From an uncultured Bacilli bacterium (GTDB lineage Bacteria > Bacillota_I > Bacilli_A > RF39 > UBA660): a stretch of DNA of 34,949 nucleotides. The notes under the pieces are model-generated. The model saw nothing but the letters and a program-made list of their open reading frames with translations. It ran no database searches and had not been told where the DNA came from. A program made the position numbers and the translations under genes. Below, in pieces: positions 29,619 to 34,949 of this stretch. The DNA lies in NCBI GenBank assembly GCA_944331865.1, contig CALVIZ010000011.1, forward strand, positions 1 to 34,949, given 5' to 3'. How positions within the stretch are numbered: the stretch's first letter is position 1; each line of letters begins with the position of its first letter.

Positions 29619-32004
29619 GTAGTTTTATAAACATTCGCACAAATCTTTTATCTAATCCTTTTAATTTTCTTATTTTTATTCTCTTAGTTTTTATATCTAA
29701 ATCACTAAAGAATATACTTGCTAATTCTTCTTTAATACTAGTTTTAATTTTTAAATCACTAATAATTGAATTAACATCTTCATTAATTATTCTTACTGCA
29801 TTGATTTCAATATCTTTACCTTTACAATTTATTGTTAATTGTTTAGTTGTATCTACTTTTTTTACATCAACTATAAAATCATTTTCATCTTCATAGCAAT
29901 TATATTCTAAATTGGCTTTGTCACCATTAATAAAAATTTCTACTTTGTCTGCTACTCTTGTATTTCTAAACCTAATTTTATAATCTCTAAAGTGGGGAAT
30001 AATTTGTGTTTTCCCTTCAACTGGATGAATTATCAATGTGTAATTATTTTGTAAATAATTATAATCTATTGCTGTTACTATGTAAAATCCATCTTTGTAT
30101 AATTTCGTTACACCATCATCTTCATATAACTTAAATATATTGCTTTCACCAGGAAAAACATGTATTTCCATACTTTCTGGTGGTGTAGTGTCATTGATAT
30201 TTTCACTTAAATTTGCCAGTGGTATTATGCCTCCAGCTTTAACAAAGATTGGATATTCTTCTTCTTTATAAAATACTACATATCTTTTATTACCAACAAA
30301 CTTTTTACCAGTTTTAAAATCATACCATATTCCTTTAGGTAAGAATATCCTTTCAACTGATCTATTCATTGTTGGTTCTTTTGTTTTAGTAATCGGTGCT
30401 ATAAACATTTCTTTACCAAAATAATATTCATTGCGATATGTTGGTTCATCATATATTTCTGGATATGAATAATATATTGGTTGGATAATTGGCCTTCCTG
30501 TTTTAGAATATTCATATGCTGCTGTATATAAATATGGTATTAGTCTTTGCCTTAACCAACAATATTCCCTTGCTATATTAAATGTTTCAACATCCCATGC
30601 CCATGGCTCTCTTTTATAATATATTCCTCTTTTAGCACTAAATCTAAATATTGGACTAAATGTTGAAAATTGAACATACCTTACATATAATTCACTATCT
30701 TCAATTCCATCTTTGTATCCGCCAACATCATGACTCCACCAAGATATGCCTTTGTTTGCAGCTAAGGAATTGTAAAATGGCAAATATTTTAAGGTATTCC
30801 AACTGACAATTGTTTCACCAGAATATAATATTCCCGCATTGTGTGGTGCAACTAATGGACTTCTAGTTAATACTAAAGGTCGATAATTCTTTATTTTGGT
30901 AAAATCCTTATTATAATAATAACTTAAGGCTTGTAACGTGCTTAAATCTTTTTTATAATCAATCCAAAATACATCAATATTTTGTTCAAGTAAAGGATCT
31001 ATTAAATGATGAACAAATAAAGCCATAAATGTTTTGTCTAAAACATTAAATGGAATAGTTATTCCATCTCCAACATTTAACTCTTGGGCAAAGTTTGCAT
31101 ATCTATCTTCTTCTTTTCTTATTCCTTCACTTGGGTCTATGTTTAATCCTACTTTTACTCCCCGTTCATGCATATATTTTATAAATTCATTAGGTTCCGG
31201 AAATAAATCTCTATTAAAAGAAAAACCTGTCTTATATAAATTATAATTGCTTGAATCTTTTATGTGCCAAAATTCACTTAATAATAATACTGAAAATGGT
31301 ACTCTGTTTTTATTAAATATTTTTATTAAATTTTTTGCATCATTAAAATTGTATATTTTTTCCCTATTCCACCATACTCCTAAAGCATATCTTGGTATTA
31401 ATTCCGGATAGCCTGTTAGCATAAAATAATCCTTTAAACATAACCCAAAATCTCTTTTATACATAAATAAGTATAAATCTACTTTGTTGGGATTAGGTTT
31501 TGTTAAAAAACCACTGCCATCAATTTCAAAATTGGCTGAGTCATCAAGTAAAACAAAACCATCAGTTGAATAAAGCCCTTTGTCAAGTTGAACACTACCT
31601 TTGTAGTTATCTAAACTTACTGCTCCACCTTTAAAATTCCTTGCTTCTGGTTGACCATAATACCATGTCTTATCAGTATTTAATAAGTTTACTTTTAAAT
31701 ATGAATCTGGTGCAAATTTAGGTCCTAAAAATGGTTTGTTTTTTAAATATTGTAAAGAAAAATAATTTGTTGTTATTACTATGTATTTTTCATCTTGTTC
31801 TACTTTAAAGGTCGGTGTTGCAAATTTTCTGTTTTTTACTAAAGTCGTTGGGGCATCAGAAAAATGGCCATCTAAACTATATTCCATGCGAACTAATCTT
31901 TCTGATAAAACAGTTATACGATAATGTTCGCCTTGAAATACAACTTGATCGCTTGCTACGGTTTTAGATAAATCTGGAGCAAAATGCATATCAAAACCAG
32001 CCAA
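29596..32004 (-). CDS. Glycoside hydrolase family 31 (alpha-glucosidase-like)
   Basis: 802 residues. An N-terminal beta-sandwich (about 15-185) is followed by a catalytic barrel (about 200-550) with FWIDYKK (nucleophile Asp349), WWSHDVGGY (about 422-430) and FSPIFRF, then C-terminal beta domains (about 560-740) and a basic tail. The segment that normally holds the acid/base Asp reads YSGETIVSW, so Glu397 stands where SGD is common. No signal peptide, so it is intracellular; it probably cleaves alpha-glucosides from imported sugars. Start TTG with GGGTGAT four bases upstream. It follows trpS by 31 bases. Confidence 0.88.
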   Translation of the reverse strand: MAGFDMHFAPDLSKTVASDQVVFQGEHYRITVLSERLVRMEYSLDGHFSDAPTTLVKNRKFATPTFKVEQDEKYIVITTNYFSLQYLKNKPFLGPKFAPDSYLKVNLLNTDKTWYYGQPEARNFKGGAVSLDNYKGSVQLDKGLYSTDGFVLLDDSANFEIDGSGFLTKPNPNKVDLYLFMYKRDFGLCLKDYFMLTGYPELIPRYALGVWWNREKIYNFNDAKNLIKIFNKNRVPFSVLLLSEFWHIKDSSNYNLYKTGFSFNRDLFPEPNEFIKYMHERGVKVGLNIDPSEGIRKEEDRYANFAQELNVGDGITIPFNVLDKTFMALFVHHLIDPLLEQNIDVFWIDYKKDLSTLQALSYYYNKDFTKIKNYRPLVLTRSPLVAPHNAGILYSGETIVSWNTLKYLPFYNSLAANKGISWWSHDVGGYKDGIEDSELYVRYVQFSTFSPIFRFSAKRGIYYKREPWAWDVETFNIAREYCWLRQRLIPYLYTAAYEYSKTGRPIIQPIYYSYPEIYDEPTYRNEYYFGKEMFIAPITKTKEPTMNRSVERIFLPKGIWYDFKTGKKFVGNKRYVVFYKEEEYPIFVKAGGIIPLANLSENINDTTPPESMEIHVFPGESNIFKLYEDDGVTKLYKDGFYIVTAIDYNYLQNNYTLIIHPVEGKTQIIPHFRDYKIRFRNTRVADKVEIFINGDKANLEYNCYEDENDFIVDVKKVDTTKQLTINCKGKDIEINAVRIINEDVNSIISDLKIKTSIKEELASIFFSDLDIKTKRIKIRKLKGLDKRFVRMFIKLLEYLAEI

Positions 32005-32035
32005 TTACATCACCCTTTTCTATATTAAAATATTA

Positions 32036-33124
32036 TCATTTTTCACTGTATTTAGCAACTATTTCTTTTTTAAAATATAAGCTATCAAAATAATTTATTT
32101 GCATATGATCTTTTACTTCTTTTAAAGTTTCACTTGCATAACTTCTAGCTATTTCTGTTCCTTTTTCTAATACTTCATAAACATATTCTATATTATTTTC
32201 TAATTCATGCCTTTTTTCCCTAATTGGTCTTAAAAAATCTTGTAATATATTGTTTAAAAACTTTTTAATTACTACATCCCCTAAACCACCTTTTTGATAA
32301 TGACTTTTTAATTCATCTAAGTTTTTATAATTTGGTAAATATTTAGCAAAATCACTATCTTTAGCAAATACATCTAAATAAGTAAAAACTATGTTTCCTT
32401 CAACTTGGCCCGGATCTTCTACTCTTATATGATTAGGATCTGTATACATACTCATTACTTTTTTCTTGATTGTTTCTTCATCATCTGATAAATAAATACA
32501 ATTATTTAATGATTTGCTCATTTTAGCATGACCATCAGTTCCTGGTAGTCTTTTTTCATATTCGTTTTCAGGAATCATTGCTTCAGGCATAACTAATGTT
32601 TCTCCATATATGCTATTAAAACTATGAACTATTTCTCTGGTTTGTTCTATCATTGGTGCTTGATCTACACCAACTGGTACACATGTTGCTTTAAATGCTG
32701 TAATATCTGCCGCTTGGCTTATAGGATAATTTAAAAAACCCATTGGAATGCTTTTTTCAAAATTTCTTAATGCTAGTTCATTTTTTACTGTAGGATTTCT
32801 TTGTAAACGACTTAAAGTTACTAAATTCATATAATAATATGTTAGTTCTGTTAATTCACTTACTTCAGATTGAATAAATATAGTTGTTTTATTTGGATCT
32901 ATTCCACATGATAAATAATCTAATGCTACTTCGATTACATTGTCTCTTACTTTACTAGGGTTATCAAAATTATCCGTTAGTGCTTGAGCATCTGCTATCA
33001 TAATAAATACTTTATCAAAATTACCGCTATTTTGAAGTGCAACTCTATTTTTTAAAGATCCTACATAATGCCCTAAATGTAATTTTCCTGTAGGTCTATC
33101 TCCAGTTAATATTATTTTTTCCAT
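32036..33124 (-). CDS. trpS: Tryptophanyl-tRNA synthetase
   Basis: 362 residues. Class I motifs: H16-LGH19 in TGDRPTGKLHLGHYVGS and KMSKS at 201-205. Further family blocks are FIMIADAQALTDN, PMGFLNYPISQAADI, CVPVGVDQ and MYTDPNHIRVEDPG. It charges tRNA-Trp. GGTGG lies before the ATG and I find no T-box upstream. It probably shares a transcript with the GH31 gene downstream. Confidence 0.97.
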   Translation of the reverse strand: MEKIILTGDRPTGKLHLGHYVGSLKNRVALQNSGNFDKVFIMIADAQALTDNFDNPSKVRDNVIEVALDYLSCGIDPNKTTIFIQSEVSELTELTYYYMNLVTLSRLQRNPTVKNELALRNFEKSIPMGFLNYPISQAADITAFKATCVPVGVDQAPMIEQTREIVHSFNSIYGETLVMPEAMIPENEYEKRLPGTDGHAKMSKSLNNCIYLSDDEETIKKKVMSMYTDPNHIRVEDPGQVEGNIVFTYLDVFAKDSDFAKYLPNYKNLDELKSHYQKGGLGDVVIKKFLNNILQDFLRPIREKRHELENNIEYVYEVLEKGTEIARSYASETLKEVKDHMQINYFDSLYFKKEIVAKYSEK

Positions 33125-33224
33125 TGTTAACCACCTATTAATAATTATATCACGGTAATTTAATAAAAACTATGGGAAATTTAAAAGAAGTGTTATAATA
33201 AAATTATAAAAAGGAGAAAAATTT

Positions 33225-34595
33225 ATGAAATATGAAACTAATTCAAAATTAATTAAACCAGGACAAATATTTGTGGCTATAGTTGGTAATACTGTTGATG
33301 GTCATGACTATATTCATGAAGCTATAAAAAATGGAGCTGCTAAAATAATTGCTCAAAAGCCTATTAAGGTAGATATTCCATATGAAATTGTTCCTTCTAC
33401 TGAAGAATATCTAAAAGAACATTTAAAAAATGAATATCAAGATAAAATAAACAAAATAAGAATTATTGGTATTACTGGTACAAATGGTAAAACTACTACG
33501 GCTTTTTTAACTTATCAATTGCTTAATTTGTTAAATGTTGATTGTGCTTACTTAGGTACCATCGGGCTTAAATATCATGATAAAAATGTGGAAATGAATA
33601 ATACTACCCCTGATATTTTAACTTTTTATAAAATATTGTTGGAACTAGTCAATGAAAATTGTAATACTTTAGTTATGGAAGTAAGTTCTCATGCTCTTTC
33701 TTTTGAAAGAATCTATGGAATAAAATTAAAAGTTGCTGCTTTTACTAATTTAACTGAAGATCATTTGGATTATCATAAAACTATGGAAAATTATTTAATG
33801 GAAAAATTAAAAATTATTAATTACCTTGATGATAATAAAATACTCATTGTAAATGGAGATGATCCAGCAAGTGAAAAATTTATTGAAAAAAATAATAATA
33901 ATGGTATAACTATTGGTTTTAATAAAAAATTTACTTATTATATTTCAGATGTTAAAATTTATCCTGATCATACTGATATAAATTTTACTTATGATAATAA
34001 AAATTATTTTGTTTCTACTGATTTAACAAGTAAGTTTAATGTTTATAATTATATGACTTCTCTTGCTATAGTTCATTCTTTAGGTGTTGATATTAATAGT
34101 ATTATTAATAAAACTAATGAAATTAAGGCTCCAAAAGGTAGGTGTGAAGTTCATAAAGTTAATAATGCTTACGTTGTTATTGATTATGCTCATACTCCTG
34201 ATGCGGTTGAAAAAGTGATTAGTGCTTATAATGAACTAAAAACTAAAAGAGTAATAACTATTGTTGGTTGTGGTGGTGATAGAGATCCTATTAAAAGACC
34301 TATTATGGGTGATATTGCAACTAAATTAAGTGATTATGTTATTTTAACTAGTGATAATCCAAGAACTGAGGATCCTAAAAAGATTATGGATGATATAGTA
34401 AAGGGTGTTACCACTACAAATTATGAAATAGAACTCGATAGACATAAAGCTATTATAAAGGGATTAGAATTATTAAATCCAGATGATATTTTACTAATTT
34501 TAGGAAAGGGCCATGAAGATTATCAAATTATTGGTAGAGAAAAAATACATTTTGATGATGCAGAAGAAGTAGAAAATTGGGTTAAAAATCACTAA
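33225..34595 (+). CDS. murE: UDP-N-acetylmuramoyl-tripeptide synthetase MurE
   Basis: 456 residues. It has Mur ligase motifs GTNGKTTT (P-loop, about 85-92), MEVSSHAL, NLTEDHLDYHKTMENY and VIDYAHTPD. The amino-acid selection motif D377-NPR380 followed by TED marks enzymes that add meso-diaminopimelate rather than lysine. The N-terminus begins directly at a TNSKLIKPGQIFVAI block, about 20 residues shorter than typical MurE. AAAGGAG precedes the ATG. It acts in the cytoplasm in peptidoglycan precursor synthesis. The gene is isolated from other mur genes. Confidence 0.95.
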   Translation: MKYETNSKLIKPGQIFVAIVGNTVDGHDYIHEAIKNGAAKIIAQKPIKVDIPYEIVPSTEEYLKEHLKNEYQDKINKIRIIGITGTNGKTTTAFLTYQLLNLLNVDCAYLGTIGLKYHDKNVEMNNTTPDILTFYKILLELVNENCNTLVMEVSSHALSFERIYGIKLKVAAFTNLTEDHLDYHKTMENYLMEKLKIINYLDDNKILIVNGDDPASEKFIEKNNNNGITIGFNKKFTYYISDVKIYPDHTDINFTYDNKNYFVSTDLTSKFNVYNYMTSLAIVHSLGVDINSIINKTNEIKAPKGRCEVHKVNNAYVVIDYAHTPDAVEKVISAYNELKTKRVITIVGCGGDRDPIKRPIMGDIATKLSDYVILTSDNPRTEDPKKIMDDIVKGVTTTNYEIELDRHKAIIKGLELLNPDDILLILGKGHEDYQIIGREKIHFDDAEEVENWVKNH

Positions 34596-34612
34596 AATAA
34601 TACAAAAAACTA

Positions 34613-34641
34613 TTGCAAAATAAATGCCTTGATGTTATAAT
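34613..34641 (+). promoter_or_regulatory. Promoter of tRNA-Gly
   Basis: TTGCAA, 17-base spacer, TATAAT, ending 18 bases before the tRNA. A TGCCTTG/CAAGGCA inverted repeat (34625-34631 and 34651-34657) flanks the -10 box and start region. Confidence 0.82.
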
Positions 34642-34659
34642 TTTTACACACAAGGCAAT

Positions 34660-34733
34660 GCAGGTGTAGTTTAATGGTAGAATAAGAGCCTTCCAAGCTC
34701 CTGACGTGAGTTCGATTCTCATCACCTGCTCCA
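34660..34733 (+). tRNA. tRNA-Gly (anticodon TCC)
   Basis: Acceptor stem GCAGGTG/CACCTGC, loop CTTCCAA with anticodon TCC, T loop TTCGATT, encoded CCA. The outermost anticodon-stem pair is an A-C mismatch. D arm GTTTAATGGTAGAA is typical of bacterial tRNA-Gly. Confidence 0.95.
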
Positions 34734-34742
34734 TTTGAATAC

Positions 34743-34780
34743 AACTTACGGACTGTAAAAAGTTCGTAAGTTTTTATTTT
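34743..34780 (+). terminator. Terminator of tRNA-Gly
   Basis: AACTTACGGAC pairs with GTTCGTAAGTT (one G-T pair) around an 8-base loop and runs into T-rich sequence. Confidence 0.85.
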
Positions 34781-34831
34781 ATATAAATATTAAACTTTAA
34801 TGTTCTCTTTCTAGGAAGGAGGATATTTTTT

Positions 34832-34949
34832 ATGCTTGAATTTAAAACTATAGTAGAATTTAAACCTAACCAAAAAATAATAGAACTTATTAAAAACTAC
34901 ACTTGCAAAACTAAAAAAGGAAAAATTAAAGTTCTTCTACATACTAATT
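34832..34949 (+). CDS. Start of an unidentified gene, cut by the window end
   Basis: 39 codons open to the window edge, with an excellent GGAAGGAGG site upstream of the ATG. The peptide begins MLEFKTIVEFKPNQKIIELI and is lysine-rich. Too short to assign; no membrane segment so far. Confidence 0.65.
   Translation, partial: MLEFKTIVEFKPNQKIIELIKNYTCKTKKGKIKVLLHTN

Noticed and set aside
33125-33224. Tryptophan T-box before trpS
   Set aside because: The gap lacks GGTGGTACC and stem I motifs and is too short.

Overview
The window reads as a chromosomal segment of a very AT-rich, walled, low-GC Gram-positive bacterium of the Bacilli, most like the poorly cultured gut lineages between Erysipelotrichales and the wall-less mollicutes. 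Support: homologues of Bacillus yut/yun/ypu genes in related order, AGGTGAT/AAAGGAG ribosome binding sites, TTGnnn-N17-TATAAT promoters, a leucine T-box, and wall genes (murE, uppP, dacB). TGA is a stop (for example at 28857 and 8599) and Trp is TGG, so the standard bacterial code applies. The MurE motif DNPR points to meso-diaminopimelate in the wall. No phage, IS element or CRISPR array is visible.

Layout. 1-1286: tRNA-Phe, two small minus-strand genes, tRNA-Thr. 1340-7055: minus-strand block with an S1 RNA-binding protein, a YutH-like degenerate kinase, a repeat-bearing protein, YutD, a tail-anchored protein, YunB and an acidic membrane protein; a NifU-type scaffold lies on the plus strand. 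7101-10253: ferredoxin, then the minus-strand operon dacB-spmA-spmB-rluB. 10362-15001: unknown proteins and lipoproteins, a lipoprotein cyclophilin, UppP and a beta-lactamase-fold protein. 15012-18368: an N-terminally anchored fibronectin type III surface protein, a divergent XRE-type regulator and a Fic protein. 18545-25470: a two-component operon, a YtxG/YtxH envelope operon, an AAA/DUF4143 ATPase with a repeat-bearing promoter, and trmB. 25524-34949: a small coat-like protein, a Cse60-like gene, leuS with an inserted Nudix domain behind a leucine T-box, a GH31 glycosidase, trpS, murE, tRNA-Gly and the start of a further gene.

How the genes work together. SpmA, SpmB, DacB, YunB, the YutH-like protein and Cse60 are known from spore formation in Bacillus, so the lineage either sporulates or keeps remnants of that programme. 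UppP, MurE and DacB serve peptidoglycan synthesis and trimming. TrpS, LeuS, TrmB, RluB and the tRNA genes serve translation.

The most striking signals are in the surface protein at 15012-16766. Its last ~200 bases change abruptly in composition and codon choice, with adenine-poor fixed codons and NNY codons at apparently variable positions just before a VRPVFYL motif. This is what the variable region of a diversity-generating retroelement would look like. The same gene has a run of eight G in its coding strand, a possible phase-variation switch. Second in interest is the complete Nudix domain inside the editing domain of leucyl-tRNA synthetase.
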